A stretch of DNA of 53,948 bases, taken from contig JAAUOP010000017.1 of the NCBI GenBank assembly GCA_012034805.1, positions 1 through 53,948 of the forward strand. The letters run 5' to 3'. This document shows, one piece after another, positions 8,522 through 17,118 of this stretch. Position 1 is the stretch's first letter; each line of letters starts with the position of its first letter. This stretch comes from Synechococcales cyanobacterium CRU_2_2 (GTDB lineage Bacteria > Cyanobacteriota > Cyanobacteriia > PCC-9006 > JAAUQQ01). A model generated the notes under the pieces. The model saw only the letters and a program-made list of their open reading frames with translations, was not told where the DNA came from and made no database searches. A program made the position numbers and the translations under genes.

Positions 8522-10326
8522 ATGGCTCGTTGGGTTCTACTAGAAGATCGTGCTAGCGCTGCTGTTAAATCGGCTTCTCAATCGGCTTCTCAATTGGTTC
8601 CTCAATCGACTTCTCAATTGGTTCCTCAATCGACTCTCGATCGCCAACCGCCAGTCTGGGGCGTTCGTGTCTGGGGCGGATTGATTCTGGGGGCGATCGC
8701 CCTAGCGCTGTTGCCCGTGCTGCTGCCCTACCTCCAAGACCCCGAAGCCTACCCCTTGGTCAATGGGGGAGGCCTGACCCAGCTGCAAGCGTTTTGGCAG
8801 GCGGCGCTCCATCCAGACCTAAGCCAGGAACTGCTGAGGGTTGTTGGCCCCGCCACGCTCACCACACTGGCCTACGCAGTCTGTGGCAGTAGTCTGAGTT
8901 TGCTATTGGGAACGGTGGGTGGAGTGCTGTGCTCGGAGCTGTGGTGGGAGTCGGTCTTTCCAGGCCGGCGAAGCGCGGGCTTTGTTTGGCCACTGTTACG
9001 TGGTTTGCTCGTGGTTCCCCGAGGCATCCATGAATTGCTTTGGGGGCTGATTTTGATTCATCTTTGGGGGACGGATCCGCTGACGGGAATTGTTGCGATC
9101 GCCCTCCCCTTCGGAGCCGCCACCGCCAAGATTTTCTCCAAAATTTGATGACACCCCTCGGGCGGCTTGGCGATCGCTCCTGTCTGCCGGAGCTTCCCCG
9201 CTGACCGCCCTATGCTACGGAATTTTGCCCCAAGCCTTACTGAACTTAGTCTCCTACGGCTTCTACCGGTTTGAATGCTCGATTCGCTCAGCTGCGGTGC
9301 TAGGGATGATTGGCGGTGGCGGCCTCGGCACCGAAATCCAACTGAGTCTGCAATCCCTTCGCTATGAACAGCTTTGGACATTTTTCTACGCCCTGGTTCT
9401 GCTCAACAGCCTGGTGGATTGGGCCTCTGCTCGCAGCCGTCAGCAGCTCGGCTGCACTAGCCGACTGGCGATCAATGCCCACGCTGCTGGGGCCAGACGA
9501 AGCTGGATTCGTCCCAATATACGTCGTTCCCAACAAGGGCTATTGTTTTCAAACTTTTTGCCCTTTCTCTTTTGGGCAGCCTGACGTTGTTTTGCTTTGC
9601 CTATCTCCAGCCTGCCTGGAGTAACCTAGCCTCAGCCCAAACCCTCCAGCGACTGCAAGCCTTTGGCCAGGGTATTGGCCCCCTGGATGGCTCGCTGTTG
9701 CCCCAGCTGCCGCCGTTGATTGGACAGACTTTGGCCATGTCGGTGTTGGCGATCGCCCTCGCCAGTGTTGGCGGAACGCTGCTATCGTTTCCCGCAGCCC
9801 GGCGTTGGCCGGAGCCGGGACAATCCTGGTCATCTAGGCTCGGATCCGGGATCATGCTGGGCCTCAGTCGGCTGGTACTGCTGTTTTGTCGGGCGATTCC
9901 GGCCCCGGTCTGGGCGTTGGTGTTGCTGTATGTTCTGTTTCCAGGAATTTTGCCGGGGGCGATCGCCCTCGCCCTCCACAACCTTGGCATCCTCGGTCGT
10001 CTTCAGGCCGAAGTGATCGAAAACCTCAACCCCGCTCCCCTCAAAAGCTTGCAGACCCAGGGCATCCCACCCACCCTCGTCTTTTGCTATGGCATCTTGC
10101 CCCTGACATTGCCAAGCTTTTTGGCCTATGCTCTCTACCGTTGGGAAGTCTGTCTGCGGGAAACCGTGATTGTGGGCTTAGTCGGAGCTGGGGGCCTGGG
10201 CTATTTGATGATGGAGCAGGTGAGCAGTTTTGACAATGGTGGCCTAGTGGTGACGCTGGGCTGTTTTTGGGGCTCACGTTCGTGGTGGACAGTCTGAGTA
10301 GCCGGATGCGTCGCAATCTACGCTGA
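8522..10326 (+). pseudogene. phnE: Double-domain PhnE-like ABC permease (phosphonate/phosphite uptake), three frameshifts
   Basis: Three frames together give one long permease of about 600 aa with two PhnE/BPD_transp_1 domains. Domain 1 runs from ATG 8522 (GPATLTTLAYAVCGSSLSLL, RGLLVVPRGIHELLWGLIL) and, after a break near 9140, continues with SYGFYRFECSIRSAAVLGMI and GGGGLGTEI. A second break lies near 9566, after which domain 2 carries LSRLVLLFCRAIPAPVWALV and RWEVCLRETVIVGLVGAGGL. A third break near 10258 restores a sensible C-terminus (FVVDSLSSRMRRNLR) ending at 10326. The GGGGLG and GAGGLG loops are the EAA-type contacts for the ATPase. No PhnC or PhnD gene is in view. The N-terminus contains a 12-bp tandem repeat (8570-8641). 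It is either decayed or badly sequenced. Confidence 0.75.
8570..8641 (+). repeat. In-frame degenerate 12-bp tandem repeat in the permease N-terminus
   Basis: Units of the type TCGGCTTCTCAA / TTGGTTCCTCAA occur six times in a row (8570, 8582, 8594, 8606, 8618, 8630), encoding SASQSASQLVPQSTSQLVPQ. The unit is a multiple of three, so the frame is kept. The repeat lies before the first membrane segment, where extra residues should be tolerated. Confidence 0.85.
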
Positions 10327-10363
10327 GGTAACCGACAAAAACCTCCCATGAAGAGCGTCTCTA

Positions 10364-10433
10364 GAAAACTATCCCTGGAAAACTATCCCTGGAAAACTAT
10401 CCCTGGAAAACTATCCCTGGAAAACCATCCCTG
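10364..10433. repeat. Noncoding 14-bp tandem repeat, five copies
   Basis: GAAAACTATCCCTG is repeated at 10364, 10378, 10392, 10406 and 10420 (the last with one change). It lies in the 340-bp gap between the permease gene and the SRPBCC gene. A 61-codon frame runs through it, but the unit is not a multiple of three and the frame has no family resemblance, so I do not call a gene. The remaining gap (10434-10669) shows no supported feature. Confidence 0.92.
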
Positions 10434-10669
10434 TGAAGCTACGGACATTAACGTCGAAGATGCCATGGAAAAACGGACTTGCGTCGGACAGATGAATTTG
10501 CTAAAACGATTCTGGCTTTCATGTGGAACCTAAGACCAAATAATTGCACCCAAATTACGACGGGGAAATAGATAAAGACTACGTGAAATAATGTTAATTT
10601 TGCCGTCTCCTGCCTCAGCCTCGTGAAGACACTGAGTAGCAGCTTCCTTATTATCCTAGGCTCTAGACC

Positions 10670-11215
10670 ATGGCTTTAAGTACACTTCCAAGCCTCAAGA
10701 AAAACCACGAAGACGAAAAACTCCGTCAAGGGGAGATTTTGGTTTCGACTCGGCCTCATACACCTCACGGCGGTGCGGTCACGGCCACAGCCTATCTACC
10801 GATTTCCCGTACAGACCTGTGGCAACACCTCACCCACTACCCTCGTTGGACTGAATTTTTTCCTGACATTTTTTATAGTGAGGTGAGCCACGAGGTAGAT
10901 GCTCGGCGCAAACACATTCTTCAAAAAGCCCGCAAAAGCTTTTTGGTGCTCAACGTAGAAGTCGAAGTTCAGCTTTATGCCTACGAAATGCGGGAGAAGG
11001 CGATCGTTTTCGAACTTGATGGCACCAGCACCAGTTTCCAAGACTTTTCCGCCGAACTGCAACTCAAGGATTTTCATCACGGCACCCAACTCAGCTATAG
11101 CGTTCAGGCCACCTCAAAGATACCGATCCCAGCTCTGTTTATTGAACAAGCAATGAAGCTGGATTTACCGATGAACATGCGCCATTTACGTCAGGTGCTG
11201 CTCTCGGGAGCATAG
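10670..11215 (+). CDS. SRPBCC (START/Bet v1-like) domain protein
   Basis: A 181-aa soluble protein from ATG 10670. It has the polyketide-cyclase/START-like layout: a beta strand (GGAVTATAYLPISRTDLWQH), then 'LTHYPRWTEFFPDIFYSEV', which is the usual 'D..RW.e..P.i..s.v' signature of ligand-binding SRPBCC proteins. Alternating strands follow, and a long C-terminal helix (ALFIEQAMKLDLPMNMRHLR) closes the hydrophobic cavity. Family members bind lipids or other hydrophobic ligands. The ligand here is unknown. Its 3' end overlaps that of the convergent flippase gene by 25 bp, leaving no room for a terminator between them. Confidence 0.8.
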   Translation: MALSTLPSLKKNHEDEKLRQGEILVSTRPHTPHGGAVTATAYLPISRTDLWQHLTHYPRWTEFFPDIFYSEVSHEVDARRKHILQKARKSFLVLNVEVEVQLYAYEMREKAIVFELDGTSTSFQDFSAELQLKDFHHGTQLSYSVQATSKIPIPALFIEQAMKLDLPMNMRHLRQVLLSGA

Positions 11216-12483
11216 CGCTGCTGCTGACGACTCAGTGCCCAAACTATCAGCCAAAGCACGATTAGCTTCGACCCATCTGAGATTAGCGTTGCCCAGATGG
11301 CTCCCCTCCAGCTATACAGGGGAATCAGCCATAGGTTAAACCCAATATTGATCAGCGCTGCCCCCACATTAACGCTGCTGCGTAACGATTGAAACCCGGC
11401 TCCGGTTAGGGTGTCTGCTGCGATCGCCTGCACTCCCAAAATCAGGATGTAGGGCGACAGCCAGTGCAAGACCATGACCGTATTCCGGTAGGATTCACCC
11501 AATACATAGGGAACTAACTGGGCGAGGAATGCAAATCCTGTCGTCGTCAGCAGTCCGTAGGCGAGCACGGCTGGCAATAATCGCTTGCCAAAACTAAAAC
11601 TACCCCGAATGCCCTCATGGCCATACTTGAAATAGCGCATGTAGCAGTTTCCGAACAGCACCTGAAGGGGCGTATAGGCTGCGGTTAAAAACCGGCTACC
11701 TGCAGCATACAGACCTGTCGCCTCTAGGGTGGCCATGCTGGCTAACATACTCTTATCGATATCGCCGTTGATTTTCTCGGCAGAGTAACTGAGAGAAAAA
11801 TAGATGCCTTCTTTCAAATTATGCAAAATCAAGTCTGGCTTGAGTGTGGGCCTTCCAGCGGCGTGGATAACGGAAACAATGGAAATAATCGCCGTGACCA
11901 CCGAACTTGAGCAGTAAAGCCATGCCCAAGTGTCAATTGTTGGTGGCCAAACCTGAAGACTCAGGACAACGGCTGCCACTAGCTTACCAGAAGAGTAAAC
12001 GATGTCGAGCTGAGCGACCTTATAGAGCAAATCTAAGGCAGCAAATGCATGACCGCAGAGGTTCCAAAGCGTTAGGCATAAAATGTCGGACAGTAAAATC
12101 AAAAATATGGTCAGCACAGAGGTGTGTACTGCAAAAAATGTGTGGGCCACGATCAGGCAAGCCACAATTAAGATACTGCTAGCGATTAGAGTGGTTAGTA
12201 GGGCATTGCCCCAGTAATCTCGAAATAACTCGCGATCGCGTGAGACGTTTTTAACCAAAAGATCACCGCTGCCAAATCCCGCAAAGGAGATCAGCAGTGA
12301 GGCCATAGCCGCAATACCGATAAATAAACCGTATTCCTCGATTTTTAGAGACCGAGCGAGCAGGATAAAATACCCGAGTTGCATCCCTAGTCCTGCCAGT
12401 CTTGCTACTAGGGTGAAGAGATTTTTGCGAAAAAATGAATGCTGTAAGATTGCATCGAGTCGAGCTTTAATTAGTTGAAGCAT
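11191..12483 (-). CDS. Polysaccharide flippase (Wzx/PST family, MOP superfamily)
   Basis: A 430-aa protein from ATG 12483 with about 12 hydrophobic helices. The first is FTLVARLAGLGMQLGYFILL, followed by the 'ARSLKIEEYGLFIG' signature of Wzx/RfbX flippases. The family moves undecaprenyl-pyrophosphate-linked repeat units across the inner membrane before polymerisation. It is last in a minus-strand group with Wzy, acetyltransferase, glycosyltransferase, deacetylase and Wzc-like genes, which supports a Wzx/Wzy-dependent exopolysaccharide pathway. 74 AT-rich bases separate it from the wzy-like gene. No frame damage is seen. Confidence 0.88.
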   Translation of the reverse strand: MLQLIKARLDAILQHSFFRKNLFTLVARLAGLGMQLGYFILLARSLKIEEYGLFIGIAAMASLLISFAGFGSGDLLVKNVSRDRELFRDYWGNALLTTLIASSILIVACLIVAHTFFAVHTSVLTIFLILLSDILCLTLWNLCGHAFAALDLLYKVAQLDIVYSSGKLVAAVVLSLQVWPPTIDTWAWLYCSSSVVTAIISIVSVIHAAGRPTLKPDLILHNLKEGIYFSLSYSAEKINGDIDKSMLASMATLEATGLYAAGSRFLTAAYTPLQVLFGNCYMRYFKYGHEGIRGSFSFGKRLLPAVLAYGLLTTTGFAFLAQLVPYVLGESYRNTVMVLHWLSPYILILGVQAIAADTLTGAGFQSLRSSVNVGAALINIGFNLWLIPLYSWRGAIWATLISDGSKLIVLWLIVWALSRQQQRYAPESST

Positions 12484-12557
12484 TGGAGTTTGATCAAGAT
12501 AAGAAGTATTTAATTAAGTCATCAAGCAAACTTTTTAGATTCAATTACCTGCTTTTT

Positions 12558-13865
12558 TTATCCACTGCTGGATGAAATATTTTCCTGTCTATAAAACTGT
12601 TTATTTATCTTTTTGCTTCTGTGTCTTCTCTGAAAACTTTGCAGATTTAGCGGAAGAGAAAAGGCGATCGAAGAATACAGTAACCAAAGAAAACCAAACT
12701 CCATCAAGGAACTCTCTGTGAGGTTACAAACAATCATAATATTCAAGAATGTCATTGGCCAAAGTGCAAAAGGGCTTTGGTTGAGATGCAGCCATTTAAT
12801 CGAGCGGGTCATTGTTATCAAGTACCCACAAAAGAAAAGAGAAATTCCAATAATTCCAGTACTTAAAGCCATTTCTAAAAATCCATTATGCGCCTCAGGA
12901 ACTGCCCACATTGCAACTTGAATGACATCGCGAGATGGACCATCTAGTCCATACCAAAATCCTTTATAGCCATAGCCTAGCAAAGGACGTTGAAACACCA
13001 TTCCGACAAGAATCTGCCAAAAGATTGTGCGGCCTGTTAGAGTTAGGTCTTCGCCCGTTGTACTAGCCACAGTTTCTAAATTATTCACGAACCAAAGCCC
13101 ACTTCCCAGTACCAGAGTGATTAAGAGCAAAAGAACCGGCAATAGGACGATTAATTTTAATCGCAATGAAATATAGCTGTAATAGAACAAAAACATCGTG
13201 ATGCCAACTAAAGCCACCCCAAGCGCTCCGGTAGATCTCGACAACAAGATCAGCAGCAGTGTTAGAGGAAGAAGTAGCTTAAACCGCAACTGGCTCGTTT
13301 GAATGGCTTGTATCAAAAACACCACGGAGCTCATCGCCATAATGAGGCCAAAGAGGTTTTTGTGAACATAGATGCCGCGCCATGCACCAGCATGAACGCC
13401 ACCCATAATGCCGTAGTGAGGAGGCAGAACAACAAAAATAATACTGGTGAAGACAGCAATCGTAAAAACTGTAGAGAGAATCTTCAGCTGTTCTTCTAGA
13501 GTATAGCGTGTTGCAAAGTAGAGGCCGAAGGAAGAGGATGCAATCACGCGTATGCTCTCAATCAAGGTATTGGCTGGATAGAGAGACCAGGAGAAAGAAC
13601 AGATTACGATCGCCATTAGTCCCCAAAGAAACTTATTCTTTGAAAGCGTATAAATGAGCTTTTTCCACCTCAAAAATAAGAGCACATAGGTAATGAAGTA
13701 AATCAACACAAAAACGCCTGCATTGAGAGGATGGGAGGTCTCAATGATGTCCACATCTCCCTCACTGACTCCACCAGATAGAATGAGCGGCAAAACCCCT
13801 TCGGAAAAATGCATCAGCGCACCGATCGTGAAAATTCGTTCAAGCCAGGTCAGCCATTGGTTCAT
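12558..13865 (-). CDS. O-antigen ligase/polymerase family membrane protein (Wzy_C)
   Basis: A 435-aa protein from ATG 13865 with about 11 membrane segments. The large periplasmic loop holds the family signature: 'TGRTIFWQILVGMVFQRPLL', then GYGYKGFW and PEAHNGFLEMALSTGIIGI, with the conserved H-N of the Wzy_C/WaaL fold. The family joins lipid-linked repeat units (Wzy) or transfers them to an acceptor (ligase). Next to a flippase and a Wzc-like protein, polymerase is the better guess. The N-terminus overlaps the upstream acetyltransferase gene by 26 bp, implying translational coupling. Confidence 0.87.
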   Translation of the reverse strand: MNQWLTWLERIFTIGALMHFSEGVLPLILSGGVSEGDVDIIETSHPLNAGVFVLIYFITYVLLFLRWKKLIYTLSKNKFLWGLMAIVICSFSWSLYPANTLIESIRVIASSSFGLYFATRYTLEEQLKILSTVFTIAVFTSIIFVVLPPHYGIMGGVHAGAWRGIYVHKNLFGLIMAMSSVVFLIQAIQTSQLRFKLLLPLTLLLILLSRSTGALGVALVGITMFLFYYSYISLRLKLIVLLPVLLLLITLVLGSGLWFVNNLETVASTTGEDLTLTGRTIFWQILVGMVFQRPLLGYGYKGFWYGLDGPSRDVIQVAMWAVPEAHNGFLEMALSTGIIGISLFFCGYLITMTRSIKWLHLNQSPFALWPMTFLNIMIVCNLTESSLMEFGFLWLLYSSIAFSLPLNLQSFQRRHRSKKINKQFYRQENISSSSG

Positions 13866-14892
13866 GGTGGAGTTTTGTCTGTCTTTTGTCTGGATAGAAA
13901 GAGGCTAGAGCGCTAGTTTTTTGCGAAAGTAGTACGAGGGTTTTGAGCTGTCCTTTCAGTCTGGGAAAAGGCTTCAGTCCCCACTGCATGATCGGCTTGA
14001 TCGAGTCGCGAGCCAAATTCCTGGCTTGAGTAATCAAAGGAGGTTGTCCCAAGGGGCCAATCAGTCGCGTGTGGGTGGCATAAATCCATTTATAGGATTC
14101 ATCCCCGATTAGAAAATCAAACTCTCGATGCCCCTGTTTGAAGCTCGATTCTAAAGATTCTAGAAGTAGGAGTCGACCCGGAGAATAGTTGGAATACTTG
14201 CGATCGTAGGCAGAAATCCAGGAGTATAAACGACCATCGGCGTAGAGGTTTATGTCGATAGCGATCGTCCCCATTTGACTACTCAAACTCGAAACCATAA
14301 GAAAATTTCGAGCTGCTAATCGCTCAAACAACCGCACGGTTTCAACCTGGGAGAAATCATCAAACTCACCAGTACTTCGATATTGCTCAGATTTCCACTG
14401 CATACAGGTCGCCAAGACTTTGGGCCGTTGATCTGACAAGACAAACTGGAGTGGTCCAACCGCTTCCTCTAGCTTGTTGCGACGGCGACGGGAATCTGTA
14501 AAAAACTTTTTGGACTTACGCGTTTGAACAAATTGTACGAACGCGGGCCAGTCCTTAAAGTCTTTCCACAGGATCGTTGGTGCAGGTTCATAGGTTTGGG
14601 ACAGGGTTCCGTTCAGCCATTCTTCGGTAGTGACCATGGCATGGGAAACCTGGGGGATATACCGAATCGGTTTGATCACGGCATCCTTGGGTATGCTATC
14701 GGGCGATCGAGGCTCGTAAAAGTCAAGCATTTTTGAATGGAAGGCCATCTCCGTCACGGGGGTGGTTTGATTAATGACTGGAATTCTCCACAGCTGACCA
14801 CCCAACTCAAAAAATTGACTTTTGACGTTATCGCTCGGAAAGTAGGCAGCAGCAAAGGCCTCACAAAATGCGTCGGAGGAATAAAAGTTCAT
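13840..14892 (-). CDS. CelD/BcsL-type GNAT acetyltransferase of an exopolysaccharide locus
   Basis: A 350-aa protein from ATG 14892. The C-terminal half has the Acetyltransf_6/CelD pattern: MGTIAIDINLYADGRLYSWI, SAYDRKYSNYSPGRLLLLES, then the typical 'REFDFLIGDESYKW' followed by an aromatic and positively charged tail. CelD-type proteins are found in cellulose and other polysaccharide operons and are thought to transfer acyl groups to sugars or to lipid-linked intermediates. The substrate is not determinable. The gene overlaps the wzy-like gene and follows the glycosyltransferase gene by 77 bp, so all probably form one operon. Confidence 0.8.
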   Translation of the reverse strand: MNFYSSDAFCEAFAAAYFPSDNVKSQFFELGGQLWRIPVINQTTPVTEMAFHSKMLDFYEPRSPDSIPKDAVIKPIRYIPQVSHAMVTTEEWLNGTLSQTYEPAPTILWKDFKDWPAFVQFVQTRKSKKFFTDSRRRRNKLEEAVGPLQFVLSDQRPKVLATCMQWKSEQYRSTGEFDDFSQVETVRLFERLAARNFLMVSSLSSQMGTIAIDINLYADGRLYSWISAYDRKYSNYSPGRLLLLESLESSFKQGHREFDFLIGDESYKWIYATHTRLIGPLGQPPLITQARNLARDSIKPIMQWGLKPFPRLKGQLKTLVLLSQKTSALASFYPDKRQTKLHHEPMADLA

Positions 14893-14969
14893 GAGATGGG
14901 AAATTCTGAAGAAAACAAATCAAAATCAGACACCGAAGCTGCCACAAATGACGATGATTTAGGCGCAAA

Positions 14970-16246
14970 CTACTCGCGGCTGGTGCGCACCCAATCGCTT
15001 TGGGGACGAAGCAGAAACGACAGGTAAATGGGCACCTTCCACAACACATAAAACGGCACAGACAAAAGCGTCGTCAGTGGCAGCTCTTGGCGACCAAACT
15101 TGACCCAAACCGCCAAGATCGAGGCCAACAGCATCAGCCCCTCTGCCCCTAACAACAGCGCTGGTTGCCATTGCCCGAACAGCAGTGCCCAAGGAAGTGC
15201 CAAGAGCGTGGGAACCAGCCAAAGCAGCACCAACAAAGAAAGCGGCGGAACGCATAAGTCTAGGGTGAGGGCCAATAGCTTGGGCTGCGCTTGGCGCAGG
15301 GCGGCCTGGAGCAGTCTGGGTGATTGAGTCAGCAGGGTCTTGATATGTCCATGCTCCCAACGGGTGCGCTGCCCTTCCGCCGCCTTTACCTGGTCGGGCA
15401 AGACGCCGGTGACCTGACCCGCCGCACAAACAGCGGAAAGTGGCCCAAAATTGCCAGGTCGAGGGACAGCTGCATATCTTCCACGATATTGCTGCTGGCC
15501 AAGGGTACCCGGCGAAAAACCTGCCAGGGAAACACCATCCCTGTGCCGTGTAGATTGAATGGTAATCCCAACCGCGCCAGACCGCTGGGTCGCACAAAGG
15601 TATGAACCCTAAAGGCGAAGGCCGAGAGCTGAGCTGTGGGACTGGGATTGCTGGGCGGATAGAGCAAATTGATGACCTGAACCGGGCGGGCTGTGGTGTG
15701 GGCTAGCGGAGTGGCTTGGGCCAGCGTGCCGGGTGACACGCGACAATCTGCATCGATGACGACAACGACATCCGGGGGATCGTGTTGTAAAAATTGCCGA
15801 CCACAATCGAGGGCGTAGCCCTTGCCTCGTTGCTGGCGATCGTGTCGCTCCAAGACCGTTGCCCCAAGGGCTCGGCTGAGGCTGGCGGTTTCGTCGGAGC
15901 AGTTGTCGGCGATGACGATGAGTTGATCTCCTGGGTTGAGCTGGGGCTTGAGGGTCTCTAGGGTTGCTTGGATGCCCAAGGCTTCGTTGTGAGCAGGAAC
16001 CAAGACCGCGACCCGAGGCTTTTGGCAAGTGGATGCAGGGTATTTTGAGTGGGCGCTGGGGTGACCCTGGTCACTGAGGGAAGCACAAGGGAGGGCCTCA
16101 GGGGTGTCGATCGCGGGCTGAACCAGCCGCTCAACGGTCAAGCTGTTCGGCACTAAGGCGGCGGCGCATTCTAGGCTCAGCATGACAATAGGCACTAAAA
16201 GCAACAGTGCGGGGATGAGAAGACTGATTGTGATTACTGAAATCAT
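14970..16246 (-). pseudogene. Family 2 glycosyltransferase (membrane, processive-type motifs), one frameshift
   Basis: From ATG 16246: an N-terminal membrane helix (ISLLIPALLLLVPIVML), a GT-A core beginning VAVLVPAHNEALGIQATLE, DNCSDET, 'RGKGYALDCG', the DxD (VVVVIDADCRVS), and the ED of 'SNIVEDMQLSLDLAILGH'. That frame stops at 15386. Shifting one base near 15415 gives VTGVLPDQVKAAEGQRTRWE, whose QxxRW motif is exactly what should come next, and then three membrane helices to a stop at 14970. GT-A core, ED, QxxRW and C-terminal helices resemble cellulose/hyaluronan-synthase-like or N-glycosyltransferase enzymes. The phase change fits one missing base, so the gene is probably intact in the organism. 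Confidence 0.8.
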
Positions 16247-16269
16247 GGCTATCTGGGAATAATCGGGGA

Positions 16270-16983
16270 CTAGGATTTGGGGGATGTTAAAGACAAAAGT
16301 TCAGAAACGGTCGCGAAACGGTAGCCTTGGGACTGTAGCTTGGGAATCAGCTGGGCAGTGGCTTCTATGGTGAGGGTGCGATCGCCCCGACCATCATGTA
16401 GCAGCACAATTGAACCGGGACTGACGCGATCGATCACATGATCCACCACTGTCTTGCTGCTCGAGGCCCGGTAGTCCTTGGGGTCAACATTCCAGAGGAC
16501 ATTTTTTTTCTTCAGTTGCGACAACACAAGGGGCAGACGAATTCGCTTATAGCCAAAGGGCGCGCGGAAATGAATCGCTTGGTGCACACCATTGCGCCGC
16601 AGTAATTGATCAGTCTTAGAAATTTCGCTTCGAATCACGGCACGTGAGGTCAAGATCAATTGCCGGTGGGAATAGGAATGATTTCCCAACTCGTGTCCTT
16701 GAAGCCGGATATCTTGAACAATTTCGGGATACTGTTCCACTTGATTGCCAATGACAAAGAAAGTTGCTTTCACCTGATGCCGAGCGAGTACGTGGAGCAA
16801 GCGACGAGTATAGATTGGATTGGGGCCGTCATCATAGGTCAATGCGATGACTTTCTCGGGAGTATTGATCTGAGTCAACATTTCTCCGAAAATTTGAAAC
16901 TTTGAGGTCTCAGCTAGCTTTTTAAAGCCAAAGCTGATGGAGAGAATTAAGGCAAGAAAAAGAATGGAGAAACTAGTATTCAT
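16270..16983 (-). CDS. Polysaccharide deacetylase (NodB domain), membrane-anchored
   Basis: A 237-aa protein from ATG 16983. It has an N-terminal hydrophobic anchor (SILFLALILSISFGF) and then a complete NodB domain. VIALTYDDGPNP holds the catalytic base and metal Asp, and GHELGNHSYSHRQL holds the metal-binding His pair. The later motif-3 region is 'FRAPFGYKR', and the C-terminal region has 'SIVLLHDGRG' with the conserved Leu-His. Family members remove N- or O-acetyl groups from polysaccharides or peptidoglycan outside the membrane. Its place 23 bp upstream of the glycosyltransferase gene suggests it modifies the polymer made by this locus. Confidence 0.88.
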   Translation of the reverse strand: MNTSFSILFLALILSISFGFKKLAETSKFQIFGEMLTQINTPEKVIALTYDDGPNPIYTRRLLHVLARHQVKATFFVIGNQVEQYPEIVQDIRLQGHELGNHSYSHRQLILTSRAVIRSEISKTDQLLRRNGVHQAIHFRAPFGYKRIRLPLVLSQLKKKNVLWNVDPKDYRASSSKTVVDHVIDRVSPGSIVLLHDGRGDRTLTIEATAQLIPKLQSQGYRFATVSELLSLTSPKS

Positions 16984-17118
16984 GCAACTTTAGGACTTGC
17001 GACAGAAAAACCGGATTAGAAATCGGATTAAATCAAGATGGTCATGTCAATTAACTAAACTGGTTAATCATATTGATTGATCATCCTGATCCAGCATGCA
17101 GACATAATTTGCAGATGA

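Noticed and set aside
10364..10433. Possible CRISPR-like array
   Set aside because: Units are head-to-tail 14-bp copies without spacers. The same applies to the arrays at 1841, 47404 and 52282. No cas genes.
10348..10533. 61-codon open frame after the permease gene
   Set aside because: Most of it is the 14-bp tandem repeat, whose period is not a multiple of three. No homology or ribosome site.
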